The notes beneath the pieces are model-generated. The model was not told the origin of the DNA. It saw only the letters and a list, made by a program, of their open reading frames with translations, and did no database searches. A stretch of DNA of 64,000 nucleotides from an uncultured Selenomonas sp. (lineage in GTDB: Bacteria; Bacillota; Negativicutes; Selenomonadales; Selenomonadaceae), in assembly GCA_934202005.1 (NCBI GenBank), contig CAKPXP010000007.1:23282-87281 (forward strand), in the 5' to 3' direction. Positions 33,286 to 42,296 of this stretch are shown one piece after another (within the stretch, counting starts at the first letter, position 1; every line of letters begins with the position of its first letter). A program made the translations under genes and the position numbers.

Positions 33286-36231
33286 ATGAAAAATCCCCTG
33301 CCGCCCGGCATCTACGAACAAATCATCAGCAACGGCCTCGCGCAGCTCCTCGACGCGCTCCCCGCGGGGCGAAAAGACGAAGGCTCCATCGACGCGGCCG
33401 AAGCACCAGCCATCCTCACGGATTATCTCGCCGCCTTTCTGCAGCAGGCACTCGCAGAAGTCGGTGAGGGAAACGAGGCAAAAGAGGCGCTCCCCGCACA
33501 GATCGCGCTCGCCAACGAGCTCATCGCCTTCCTCCAGCAAAAACGCCAGCAGGCGCAGCACGACGTGGCAGAGAATGCGGACGCGCCGCTCATCGATGCC
33601 GCAGGGAAGCAGCTGCTCGGCATCACGCAGGAAAACGAATTGCCGCTCAAAAAGAACGCGCATCTCCCGCGTCCGACGACCTCGCTCATCGAAACCTCCC
33701 TCTTCACCGGCGCACGGCAAGAACCGTCCATGTTCGTCGAACTCAAAAAGGAAATCGCCACCTCGGACCGCCTGGACCTCCTCGTTTCCTTCATCAAATG
33801 GAGTGGCCTGATCCTCATCCTCCCGGAGCTACAGGCCTTCACCGAGCGCGGCGGCAAGCTGCGCGTCATCGCCACCTCCTACATGGGCGCCACTGATGTC
33901 AAGGCCATCGACGCCCTCGCGCGGCTCAAAGGCGCAGAAATCAAAATCTCCTACAACACCAAGAGCACGCGCCTGCACGCCAAAGCCTACATCTTCCACC
34001 GCGAAACGGGCTTTCACACCGCCTATATCGGCTCCTCCAACCTCTCCAATCCGGCGCTCTCGAGCGGTCTGGAATGGAATGTCAAAATCACCAATCACAC
34101 CGCACCCGCGACGATGAAAAAGATCACGGCCACCTTTGATACTTACTGGCAATCACCGGACTTTGAGACCTACACGCTGGAAAAGCACGACCTCCTCACT
34201 GCCGCCATCAACGCCGAGCGGCACGGCACCTCCATCCACGAATCGCCCGCCGCCTATCTTTTCACCATCCGTCCCTTTGCCTATCAGCGCGCCCTCCTCG
34301 ATGAGATCGCGGCCGAGCGCCAGCTGCGCGGCAACTACCGCAACCTCGTCGTCGCTGCCACAGGAACCGGCAAGACCGTCCTCGCCGCCTTCGACTACCT
34401 GCGCTTTCGCAAAGCGCATCCGGGCGAGGCCTACCGCCTGCTCTTCGTCGCGCACCGCGAGGAAATCCTCGCGCAAAGCCTCGCCTGCTTCCGCGGCATC
34501 CTGCGCGACCAGAACTTCGGCACGCTCTTCGTCGGCAGCCATCAGCCGACATCAGGCGATGATATCGGCCACCTTTTTCTCTCCATCCAGACCTTTCACG
34601 CGCAGAAATGGTGGGAACAGACGACGCCGGATGCCTATGACTACATCGTCGTCGATGAAGTCCACCACGCCGCTGCCGCCACGTACCAAAAACTCTTTTC
34701 CTACTACCAGCCGAACATCCTGCTCGGCTTGACCGCTACGCCGGAGCGCATGGACGGACGCGACATCCTCCGCTACTTCGGCGGCCATCCCACAGCCGAG
34801 CTGCACCTCTTCGAGGCCATCGAGCGCGGCATGCTCGTGCCGTTCCACTACTTCGGCGTCACCGACACCATCAACCTCTCAGGCCTCAAGTGGTCAAACG
34901 GCGGCTATCTCACGAGCGAGCTCAACGACGTCTACGTCTTCTCGCATGAAATCGCGCGAAGACGCGCCGACTACATCGTCGACAGCCTCGAAAAATATAC
35001 GACAGACCTCACGCAGCTCCACGGCGTCGGCTTCTGCGTCTCCCGTGAACACGCCGCCTTCATGGCGGATGTCTTCACCGCGCGCGGCCTGCCCTCGCGC
35101 GCCCTGACGGCGCTCTCCTCAGAGGAAGCGCGCCGCACCGCCAAAGACGACCTCACCCGGGGCCGCCTCCGCTTCCTTTTCGTCGTCGATCTCTACAACG
35201 AAGGCGTCGACATTCCCGCCATCGATACCATCCTCTTCCTGCGTCCCACAGCCTCCCTCACCGTCTTTTTGCAGCAGCTCGGCCGAGGCCTCCGGCTAGC
35301 CCCGGGGAAGGAATTCCTGACCGTCCTCGACTTCATCGGCCAGGCGCACCGCAAATATCGCTTTGAGGAAAAATACACCGCGCTCGTCCGCCCGACAAAA
35401 CACGCCACCCGCGAGGAAATCGAGCAGGGCTTCCCCCACATGCCGCGCGGCTGCTTCGTCGAGCTCGAGCGGCAGGCGCAAAAATACATTCTAGAGAACA
35501 TCCGCGCGCAGCTCGTCAACAAAAACTACCTGCTCGCGCAGCTCGCGGACTTCGGCCAAACCGGCGCCCCGCTGACGCTTGACGGCTTCCTCACCTTTGC
35601 CGGTCTGCCGCTCACGAAGCTCTACAAGCGCAATATGAAAGAGGGGTTCGAGCGCCTCGCCGCGCTCAGCAAAAACCGCGCCCTCATCGAGGAAATCTGC
35701 GAACTGCTCTCCTATCGGCTCGCCCATCTCAAAGAACTCAGCCTGGAAAACCAACTCCCCTTCGCTTGCCCGCTGCGCGTACATGCGCACTACACGCGCA
35801 ACCAAATCTGCGCCGCACTCGACATGCTCCGCCCGACCACCGTGCGCCAAGGCGTCTACCAGGTAAAGGAAAAACACTGCGACATCTTTTTCGTCACCCT
35901 CAACAAAAGCGAAAAAGACTACTCCCCCTCCACGCTCTGCGCCGATTACTCCATCAACGATCGCCTGTTTCACTGGGAATCACAAAGCACCACCTCCGAC
36001 ACCTCGCCCACCGCGCAGCGCTACTTCCACCACCGCGAGCTGCACCACCAAATCCTGCTCTTCGTGCGCGAATACAAAGAGGACGCGCTCGGCAGCGCGC
36101 CCTACATATTCCTCGGTACGGCAAACCACGTCAGCCACAGCGGCTCCCGTCCCGTCCGCATCATCTGGAAACTCGATGTCCCCATCCCCGCACAATTCCT
36201 CCAGGCGACGAACAAGCTCGTATCAGAGTGA
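33286..36231 (+). CDS. PLD-nuclease / SF2 helicase / DUF3427 protein
   Basis: A 981-residue protein. After a variable N-terminus, residues about 145-300 form a phospholipase D-like nuclease domain with the HKD-type motif LHAKAYIFHRETGFHTAYIGSSNLSNPAL (about 229-257). A superfamily 2 helicase follows: Walker A AATGTGKTVLAAF (about 355), DEVHH (about 457), LGLTATPERMD, and motif VI QQLGRGLRLAPGKE. The remaining 300 residues are the DUF3427 region (FLTVLDFIGQAHRKYRFEEKY onward). This arrangement occurs in scattered bacteria and is often suspected of defence against foreign DNA. It is a single gene next to a restriction-modification system. Confidence 0.88.
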   Translation: MKNPLPPGIYEQIISNGLAQLLDALPAGRKDEGSIDAAEAPAILTDYLAAFLQQALAEVGEGNEAKEALPAQIALANELIAFLQQKRQQAQHDVAENADAPLIDAAGKQLLGITQENELPLKKNAHLPRPTTSLIETSLFTGARQEPSMFVELKKEIATSDRLDLLVSFIKWSGLILILPELQAFTERGGKLRVIATSYMGATDVKAIDALARLKGAEIKISYNTKSTRLHAKAYIFHRETGFHTAYIGSSNLSNPALSSGLEWNVKITNHTAPATMKKITATFDTYWQSPDFETYTLEKHDLLTAAINAERHGTSIHESPAAYLFTIRPFAYQRALLDEIAAERQLRGNYRNLVVAATGTGKTVLAAFDYLRFRKAHPGEAYRLLFVAHREEILAQSLACFRGILRDQNFGTLFVGSHQPTSGDDIGHLFLSIQTFHAQKWWEQTTPDAYDYIVVDEVHHAAAATYQKLFSYYQPNILLGLTATPERMDGRDILRYFGGHPTAELHLFEAIERGMLVPFHYFGVTDTINLSGLKWSNGGYLTSELNDVYVFSHEIARRRADYIVDSLEKYTTDLTQLHGVGFCVSREHAAFMADVFTARGLPSRALTALSSEEARRTAKDDLTRGRLRFLFVVDLYNEGVDIPAIDTILFLRPTASLTVFLQQLGRGLRLAPGKEFLTVLDFIGQAHRKYRFEEKYTALVRPTKHATREEIEQGFPHMPRGCFVELERQAQKYILENIRAQLVNKNYLLAQLADFGQTGAPLTLDGFLTFAGLPLTKLYKRNMKEGFERLAALSKNRALIEEICELLSYRLAHLKELSLENQLPFACPLRVHAHYTRNQICAALDMLRPTTVRQGVYQVKEKHCDIFFVTLNKSEKDYSPSTLCADYSINDRLFHWESQSTTSDTSPTAQRYFHHRELHHQILLFVREYKEDALGSAPYIFLGTANHVSHSGSRPVRIIWKLDVPIPAQFLQATNKLVSE

Positions 36232-36294
36232 GACTATCCCGACGCAGGCCCCGCGATGCACCCGATGCCAGCGGCGCACCAGCACAAAATCCTC

Positions 36295-36672
36295 TCAGAG
36301 CGAGCGCACGCCCATCGCGTGCAGCAGCCAGCGTCGCAGGACGTGGACGTGGTTCTGCTCCGTGTTCTTCGCGGCGTAGAGCAGCGTGACGTTGTCCTCC
36401 TCGAGCCAGCGGCGGCATTCCTGCGCGAAGGCGCGGGCCGGTGCGCTGGCCTCGAGCTCGTCGAGGTAGGTGGCCGCGAAGCCCTCGAAGGGGAGTTCTC
36501 CCGCGTGGTAGAGTTTCCGCAGCTCCGCGGACGGCGTGATTTCCTTCGGCCAGGCGGCAAGTGCCGCCTGGTCTTTTTTCACGCCGCGCGGCCAGAGGTG
36601 GTCGACGAGGATACGCTGACCGTCGTCCAGGGCGATGCCTTCATAGATGCGTTTCATACGCAGTTCGTACAT
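36295..36672 (-). CDS. DUF488 family protein
   Basis: A 125-residue DUF488 protein with the typical MKRIYEGIALDDGQRILVDHLWPRG, AWPKEITPSAELRKLYH and VTLLYAAKNTEQNHVHVLRRWL segments. The biochemical role of the family is not established. The start at 36672 follows GGAAG; the frame extends upstream only as a shadow of the next gene. It lies 133 bp downstream of the nucleosidase-like gene in the same direction. Confidence 0.9.
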   Translation of the reverse strand: MYELRMKRIYEGIALDDGQRILVDHLWPRGVKKDQAALAAWPKEITPSAELRKLYHAGELPFEGFAATYLDELEASAPARAFAQECRRWLEEDNVTLLYAAKNTEQNHVHVLRRWLLHAMGVRSL

Positions 36673-36805
36673 AGAGGATGCTTCCTTTCTTATTCTGGCT
36701 GCTACTTCCTTCAGCGCTTCTAAAAACTGACAGGCCCTGCGAGCAGGCGCGGGCGATGCCTGGGCCGCGGCTGCGCCCCCATGGGATCCCCCGCAGGCGT
36801 CCTGC

Positions 36806-37570
36806 TCAGCCGTCCTGCCTGTCAGCCCAGTAGGCGCGCAAGAGGCTGAGGACGAAACCTTGGCACGCGGGGCCTGTGCCGAGATCCCACGGATCCTGGT
36901 TCTGCAGGATGCTGTTGGAGATGATGCGCACGTCGAGGAAGGGGACGCCGAAGGACTGCGCAATCTGCGCGACGGCGTCGCCCTCCATCTCCTCGCAGGC
37001 CGTGCCGTAGAAAGCGTGCAGGAAGCGCACGCGGTCGACGGCGCAGTTCCAGCTGTCGGAGGTGCCGATGGTGCCTGTCACGACGCGCCCCCGGCGGTAG
37101 CTCGCTGCCGCCGCCTGCCCGGCGGCGAGCAGCGCCGCGTCCGCCGCGTGATAGACCTCCTGCGTGAACTTCCCCGCCTGCGCGTCCCAGGCGAAGACGC
37201 CGAGCTGCTTGAGCTCCTCCATCGGCGCGCCCGCGCCTGCCGCGCGGTAGCGGGACTGCCAGGCCGACTCGTTGACGGTGCGCGCGCCGAGCACGATGTC
37301 GTAGACCGCAAGCGCCGGATCATGCGCGCCTGCCGTGCCCTGGCTGATGATGGCCGCGGGCTGGTAGCGCTCGATAGCGAGCGCCGCGAGCGCCGCCGCG
37401 TTCGCCATGCCCCACTGCGTCTCGCTCACGACGACGGGATGGCCGTCCACGAGGCCGCGCACGCAGCGCCAGGGGCCGAACGGCTCCTCCTGCGCCTCCG
37501 TCATCTGCTCGATGAGATCGGCGGTCTCCACCTCCATCGCGCCCTGGATAACGATGGGCTGTTCCTTCAT
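36806..37570 (-). CDS. Nucleoside phosphorylase / nucleosidase family protein (MTAN-like)
   Basis: A 254-residue member of the PNP/UDP phosphorylase fold, closest to MTA/SAH nucleosidases: IVIQGAMEVETADLIEQM, VVVSETQWGMANAAALA, AIISQGTAGAHDPAL and EEMEGDAVAQIAQSFGVPFLDVRIISNS. The ribose-binding Met-Glu pair is kept. The catalytic aspartate that normally follows IIS is Asn here (IISNS), so substrate or chemistry may differ, for example towards 6-oxopurines. The start at 37570 has GGGAGG eight bases upstream. Futalosine hydrolase (MqnB) belongs to the same superfamily, but nothing specific supports it. Confidence 0.8.
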   Translation of the reverse strand: MKEQPIVIQGAMEVETADLIEQMTEAQEEPFGPWRCVRGLVDGHPVVVSETQWGMANAAALAALAIERYQPAAIISQGTAGAHDPALAVYDIVLGARTVNESAWQSRYRAAGAGAPMEELKQLGVFAWDAQAGKFTQEVYHAADAALLAAGQAAAASYRRGRVVTGTIGTSDSWNCAVDRVRFLHAFYGTACEEMEGDAVAQIAQSFGVPFLDVRIISNSILQNQDPWDLGTGPACQGFVLSLLRAYWADRQDG

Positions 37571-37739
37571 CGCGGATTCCTCCCTTTCGCAATCGCCCTC
37601 CTTGTACTGCACGAGAGCGGCATTCTTCTTTTTGATTATACGGTTCGGCGGCCTGACTTGCAAGGTATCCGCCTGCGTTACATCCGTCCCTCGAAAAAAG
37701 AAAAATTTCCTCACAGCGGCAAAACTTCTTTTATACCTA

Positions 37740-37768
37740 TTGATTTTCATTCTCATTTGTGCTATATT
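37740..37768 (+). promoter_or_regulatory. Promoter of a candidate small RNA
   Basis: TTGATT (37740-37745) and TATATT (37763-37768) are spaced by 17 bp and are followed by about 115 bp ending at a strong terminator. Confidence 0.55.
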
Positions 37769-37774
37769 ATATCC

Positions 37775-37893
37775 AGGCTTTCGTTAGAGGATGTTGCTCC
37801 AATCGTCGAACGGCGCAGCGCCCTCGAAGCTCTCCTACTAATATAATACACAGCGAAAAACCAGGCATCTGCTCAATGCCTGGTTTTTCGTCG
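37775..37893 (+). ncRNA. Candidate small RNA or riboregulatory leader
   Basis: A promoter-to-terminator stretch without a reading frame. The predicted RNA has a TCGA-flanked GGCGC-A-GCGCC hairpin in the middle, a TTAGAGGA/TCTCCTA pairing around it, and a terminator hairpin at its 3' end. It lies about 190 bp upstream of korD in the same direction, so it could be an independent sRNA or an attenuated leader of the kor operon. It matches no RNA family that could be recognised by eye. Confidence 0.45.
37856..37888. terminator. Bidirectional intrinsic terminator
   Basis: AAAAACCAGGCA pairs with TGCCTGGTTTTT across nine bases, giving A- and T-tracts on both sides. Confidence 0.85.
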
Positions 37894-38079
37894 TTTCACG
37901 CAAGCTCGGTCATCGTCAGGCAAACTACACAAGGTTCCTGCCTGTGTGCGATAAATTTACAAAATGACTGGATTTTTATGCAGCGTTCTGCTATGATGTA
38001 AAAAGTATCACCCATAAGGTATACAAGATATAAAATTCTTTTATATAACCATTGTGTAGCATTTCTAGGAGGGAACGGT

Positions 38080-38286
38080 ATGAAGTCTGACATCACCATC
38101 AAGATGGCCAGATGCAAGGGCTGCGGGATCTGCGTGGCGTTCTGCCCGAAGCAGGTACTCGCGCTCGACGAACTCGGCAAGGTGCACGTCGTAAAGGGAG
38201 ATGACTGCATTGCCTGCGGCCAGTGCGAGCTGCGCTGCCCGGACTATGCGATTTTCGTAGATAAAGCAGAGGAGGCGGCAAAATGA
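38080..38286 (+). CDS. korD: Ferredoxin-type subunit of 2-oxoacid:ferredoxin oxidoreductase
   Basis: A 68-residue protein with two 4Fe-4S motifs, CKGCGICVAFCPKQV and CIACGQCELRCPDYA. It is the electron-transfer (delta) subunit of a 2-oxoglutarate-type oxidoreductase. The start follows AGGAGGG. Its stop codon overlaps the start of korA by four bases, so the two are translationally coupled. Confidence 0.92.
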   Translation: MKSDITIKMARCKGCGICVAFCPKQVLALDELGKVHVVKGDDCIACGQCELRCPDYAIFVDKAEEAAK

Positions 38287-39422
38287 GCAAGGCGAGACTG
38301 ATGCAGGGCAACGAAGCCTGCGCGGAGGGCGCGATTGCCGCGGGCGTGAATTTCTTCGCGGGCTATCCGATCACGCCGTCGACGGAGATTGCCGAGACGA
38401 TGGCGAAGCTCCTGCCGCAGCACGGCGGCAAGTTCGTGCAGATGGAGGACGAGATCGCGAGCATGGGCGCCATCCTCGGCGCTTCGCTCGCGGGCGCGAA
38501 GGCGATGGACGCGACGAGCGGCCCGGGCTTCTCGCTGAAGCAGGAGCTCATCGGCTACGCGGCCTGCGCCGAGATTCCCTGCGTTCTCGTCGATGTGCAG
38601 CGCGTCGGCCCCTCGACGGGCCAGCCGACCGCGCCCTCCCAGGCCGATGTGATGCAGGCGCGCTGGGGAACGCACGGCGACCATCCCATCATCGCGCTCG
38701 CGCCGTGGAGCGTGCGCGAGACGTATGACGTGACGGTCATGGCCGTGAACTACGCGGAGCGGTTCCGCACGCCGGTCATCCTGCTCATGGATGAGGTCGT
38801 CGGCCATCTGCGCGAGAAGGTCGTGCTCCCCGACCATGTGGACGTCTACCCGCGCCGCCAGCCGAAGAAGACGCGCGCCGAGGGCTATGAGCCGTTCACG
38901 CCGGATACGGATCTCGTGCCGAACGTCGCGGATTTCGGCAAGGGCTACCACATCCATGTGACGGGCCTCATCCACGATGACACGGGCTTCCCCGTCGGCA
39001 GCCCGGCCATCACGGAGCAGTCCATCCGCCGCCTCCACGAGAAAATCGACCGCGCGGGCGAGGAGATCATCCATACGGAATGCTCGTTCATGGACGACGC
39101 GGAGTACGCCGTCGTCGCGTTCGGCGGCACGGCGCGCACGGCCTACGAGGCAGTGCGGGCGGCGCGCGCGCGCGGCGAGAAGGTCGGCTTCGTGCGCCTC
39201 ATCACCATCTGGCCGTTCGCGGACAAGGTCATCGCCTCGCTCGCGCAGAAGGTCAAGGGCATCCTCGTCGCGGAGATGAACTACGGCCAGGTCGTCGGCG
39301 AGGTACGCCGCGCGGCGAACGGCGCCTGCCCCGTCGAGCTCTGCGGCAAATACAACATGCAGGCGTTCGAGCCGCAGGAAATCGAAACGGCCATCGACAA
39401 GTTCATCGTGGCCGTGAAGTAA
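38283..39422 (+). CDS. korA: 2-oxoacid:ferredoxin oxidoreductase, alpha subunit
   Basis: A 379-residue subunit with the KorA signatures GNEACAEGAIAAGVNFFAGYPITPSTEIAE, QMEDEIASMGAILGASLAGAKAMDATSGPG and MDEVVGHLREKV. It converts 2-oxoacids (2-oxoglutarate by family resemblance) plus CoA to acyl-CoA, CO2 and reduced ferredoxin, feeding the reductive or partial TCA cycle of anaerobes. Gene order is korD-korA-korB-korC. Confidence 0.94.
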   Translation: MSKARLMQGNEACAEGAIAAGVNFFAGYPITPSTEIAETMAKLLPQHGGKFVQMEDEIASMGAILGASLAGAKAMDATSGPGFSLKQELIGYAACAEIPCVLVDVQRVGPSTGQPTAPSQADVMQARWGTHGDHPIIALAPWSVRETYDVTVMAVNYAERFRTPVILLMDEVVGHLREKVVLPDHVDVYPRRQPKKTRAEGYEPFTPDTDLVPNVADFGKGYHIHVTGLIHDDTGFPVGSPAITEQSIRRLHEKIDRAGEEIIHTECSFMDDAEYAVVAFGGTARTAYEAVRAARARGEKVGFVRLITIWPFADKVIASLAQKVKGILVAEMNYGQVVGEVRRAANGACPVELCGKYNMQAFEPQEIETAIDKFIVAVK

Positions 39423-39435
39423 GGGAGGAATCATC

Positions 39436-40257
39436 ATGGAAAGAAGCTACGAGAAATATTTCCGCCAGAACCGCCTCCCGCACCTCTGGTGCCCCGGCTG
39501 CGGCAACGGCATCGCCATGAAGGCCATCGTCGAGGCCATCGAGAAGAAGGGCCTCTCGCAGGATAACACCGTCATCGTCTCCGGCATCGGCTGCTCCTCG
39601 CGCGCATCCGGCTACATGGACTTCGACACGCTCCACACGGCGCACGGCCGCGCCATCCCGTTCGCGACGGGCATCAAGCTCGCGAACCCGGAGCTCAACG
39701 TCGTCGTCATCACGGGCGACGGCGACTGCACCGCCATCGGCGGCAACCATTTCATCCACGGCTGCCGCAGGAACGTCGACCTCACGGTCGTCCTCTTCAA
39801 CAACAACATCTACGGCATGACCGGCGGCCAGGCCTCGCCGATGACGCCGCTCGGCAAAAAGGCGACGACGGCCCCCTACGGCTCCATCGACCGCCCGTTC
39901 GACGCCTGCGGCCTCGCTGAGGCGGCCGGCGCGACCTACGTCGCCCGCTCGACCGCGTACCACGAGAAACACCTCGTCGACATGATCGCCGGCGGCTTCG
40001 ACAACAAGGGATTCTCCTTCATCGAGGCGATGGTCCAGTGCCCGACGGCCTACGGCCGCAAGAACAAGATGGGCAGCCCCGCGAACATGCTGAAATGGAT
40101 GCGCGACAACGCCGTGATGAAAGCCGCCTGGGACAAGCTCCCCGACGACAAGAAAACCAGCGAGAAATTCCCCATCGGCCTCTTCTACCAGACGACCGCC
40201 ACGGACTACGACACGGCCTACGATGAGGTCATCGAGAGAGCAGGAGGTGCGAAATGA
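39436..40257 (+). CDS. korB: 2-oxoacid:ferredoxin oxidoreductase, beta (TPP-binding) subunit
   Basis: A 273-residue subunit that binds thiamine pyrophosphate. The motif GDGDCTAIGGNHFIHGCRRNVDLTVVLFNNNIYGMTGGQ is the TPP/Mg site, and the N-terminal LPHLWCPGCGNGIAMKA plus GIGCSSRASGY carry the conserved cysteines. The start follows GGGAGGAATC, 13 bp after korA. Its end overlaps korC by four bases. Confidence 0.94.
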   Translation: MERSYEKYFRQNRLPHLWCPGCGNGIAMKAIVEAIEKKGLSQDNTVIVSGIGCSSRASGYMDFDTLHTAHGRAIPFATGIKLANPELNVVVITGDGDCTAIGGNHFIHGCRRNVDLTVVLFNNNIYGMTGGQASPMTPLGKKATTAPYGSIDRPFDACGLAEAAGATYVARSTAYHEKHLVDMIAGGFDNKGFSFIEAMVQCPTAYGRKNKMGSPANMLKWMRDNAVMKAAWDKLPDDKKTSEKFPIGLFYQTTATDYDTAYDEVIERAGGAK

Positions 40258-40784
40258 GAAAGCAGCTTAGATTCTCAGGCTCCGGCGGCCAGGGCGTCAT
40301 CACCGCCGCCATCATCTTCGCCGAGGCGGCCGTCGCCGAGGGCAAGGAGGCCGTCCAGTCCCAGTCCTACGGCCCGGAGGCGCGCGGCGGCGCATCGAAA
40401 GCCGAGGTCATCATCGACGACGCGCCCATCTACCATCCGCACGTCGAGGTGCCGGATCTCGTACTCGCCATGACGCAGAAGGCCGCGGACAAATACTACA
40501 AAGATCTGAACCCCAACGGCCTGCTCGTCCTCGACGAGGAGCTCGTGCCCGAGGTGCCTGACTTCCCTCACATCGTGCGCGTTCCCATCACGAAGCTCGC
40601 CATCGAGGAAGTCGGCCGCCCGCTCTTCGCGAACATCGTCGCGCTCGGCGCCCTCGTCCACCTCACGGGCCTCGTCTCGTTTGACACCATCAAGACCTCC
40701 GTCGCCCACCGCGTCCCGCCCCACACCGTCGAGCAGAACATGAAAGCCCTGCAGGTCGGCTGGGACGCCGTCGAGGGGAAATAA
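40254..40784 (+). CDS. korC: 2-oxoacid:ferredoxin oxidoreductase, gamma subunit
   Basis: A 176-residue gamma subunit with RFSGSGGQGVITAAIIFAEAAV at the start, YGPEARGGASKAEVIIDD in the middle and NIVALGALVHLTGLVS near the end. It completes the korDABC enzyme. It is followed by a strong terminator. Confidence 0.94.
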   Translation: MRKQLRFSGSGGQGVITAAIIFAEAAVAEGKEAVQSQSYGPEARGGASKAEVIIDDAPIYHPHVEVPDLVLAMTQKAADKYYKDLNPNGLLVLDEELVPEVPDFPHIVRVPITKLAIEEVGRPLFANIVALGALVHLTGLVSFDTIKTSVAHRVPPHTVEQNMKALQVGWDAVEGK

Positions 40785-40808
40785 AAGACTACACGACATA
40801 CAAGAACG

Positions 40809-40861
40809 ATCCTCCATAAAAAGATGATACCCCTATGTTGTCTTTTTATGGAGGATTTTTT
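40809..40861 (+). terminator. Terminator of the kor operon
   Basis: ATCCTCCATAAAAAGA pairs with TCTTTTTATGGAGGAT and is followed by TTTTT. Confidence 0.9.
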
Positions 40862-41015
40862 GCATCTTACACACGATGCTCCCACCCTCACCGCTTGCAT
40901 AAACAAAACAGGATTTTCGCGCCAGTTGTCGAAAGATAACCTGCATAAGAGTCTTCTGCCGCTCACCGCGGAAATTTTAGGGAAACGCTCATTCCATATC
41001 GCCTTAGGAGGAACC

Positions 41016-42260
41016 ATGTCGGAAAAAGAACGCATCCTCAATGCTTGGATGATGGTGGAACATCTCGCTGAGGGTGACATCAACCTGCACGACCGAAAAA
41101 ACCTGCGCTTCGATCAGCTCGTAAACCATGATTTCCACGCACTTTTCCGAGACATCATGCAAAAGGAGAAGATCGAGCGAAAGAAAAACGGCGGCATCGC
41201 CGTCTTTTTCGATATCTTCGCGTTCCAGGAAGTCATTGATTTCCTGCGGAAAACATTCCATCTCCCACAGGCGGAAGAGGAGATTCCCGTCGGGAACAAG
41301 TTCAGCTTCGCGCTCTGCTTCGCGAAAGATTTGAGCTTCGTCAAGGATATGGCGTTCTTCACGGCGAGCGCTTTCATCCGTTATGAGGAAGAAATCCCGC
41401 AGGCTACGGAATTCCAGAAATTCGAGGAAGATTTCAAGGACAATCTAGACAAGCTGTTCGATAAAACGGCAGAAATTCCGGAAAAGTTCAACGCCGCGTT
41501 CCAGACTGTGCTGCAACAGTATGGCGTGTCCGCAAAAAATTGCCGGATGCAAGTGATGCGGAACATGGAGACGGATGTGACGAATCTCCATTCCTTCTTC
41601 CTCGATGACCTCTCTCGCGCGAAACGCATCAAAACAGCGAATCTCGAGACCTACCTATTCGGGAACAAGGGCGCGCGATACGATCTTGACGGCAAGAAGG
41701 ACTCCGCCAAGTTCGCGCCAAAACTCCTCGCAGACCTCCTTCAGCCGGAAAAATATCCGCTCGGCCGTTATCCGAGCAATCCTGATTATGCGCTCTCCCT
41801 CATGCAGCAGGTGGCAGTGAATCTTGCCACCGGTGCTGATGCCAGCCAGATCCGCAGCGTCAACGGCCCTCCGGGAACGGGGAAGACGACTCTGCTCAAG
41901 GATATTTTTGCAGAACTCATCGTCGAGCAGTCAGCGATGATGGCAGAGCTCGCGCAGCCATACATCCGAGGGACGGAAGAGACGACGTATTACGAGCGCG
42001 CCTCCATCGGCGTCCTGCCAGAAGAAATCATCGCAAAGAGCATCCTCGTCGCCAGCTCCAACAATGGCGCTGTGCAGAACATCGTAAACGAACTCCCTTT
42101 AGCAAAGGAGATCGATGCGTCATTCCTGCCTGCACTGCTCGAAGCAGATTACTTCCATACAATCGCCAATGCCGCAGTCAAAGAGACATGGACGACAGAT
42201 GAAACAGGCAAAGCGCACCGACAGCTGACAGCAAAGCCAGCGGCGGAGGAGCGTTTCTGA
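41016..42260 (+). CDS. SF1 helicase, N-terminal part, ended by an in-frame TGA
   Basis: A 414-residue product up to a TGA at 42258-42260. It has an N-terminal region of about 270 residues of unknown fold, then the Walker A motif SVNGPPGTGKTTLLKDIFAEL (about 278-298) and IAKSILVASSNNGAVQNIVNELP. The same reading frame continues after the TGA into the C-terminal helicase part (next entry), with protein-like sequence on both sides (PAAEERF, stop, GLFSLEGGRKEN). Homologues usually have a tryptophan near such a position, so TGG to TGA is likely. The start follows AGGAGG. Alone it lacks the Walker B and later motifs. Confidence 0.75.
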   Translation: MSEKERILNAWMMVEHLAEGDINLHDRKNLRFDQLVNHDFHALFRDIMQKEKIERKKNGGIAVFFDIFAFQEVIDFLRKTFHLPQAEEEIPVGNKFSFALCFAKDLSFVKDMAFFTASAFIRYEEEIPQATEFQKFEEDFKDNLDKLFDKTAEIPEKFNAAFQTVLQQYGVSAKNCRMQVMRNMETDVTNLHSFFLDDLSRAKRIKTANLETYLFGNKGARYDLDGKKDSAKFAPKLLADLLQPEKYPLGRYPSNPDYALSLMQQVAVNLATGADASQIRSVNGPPGTGKTTLLKDIFAELIVEQSAMMAELAQPYIRGTEETTYYERASIGVLPEEIIAKSILVASSNNGAVQNIVNELPLAKEIDASFLPALLEADYFHTIANAAVKETWTTDETGKAHRQLTAKPAAEERF

Positions 42261-42296
42261 GGGCTTTTCTCCCTCGAGGGAGGCCGCAAGGAGAAT

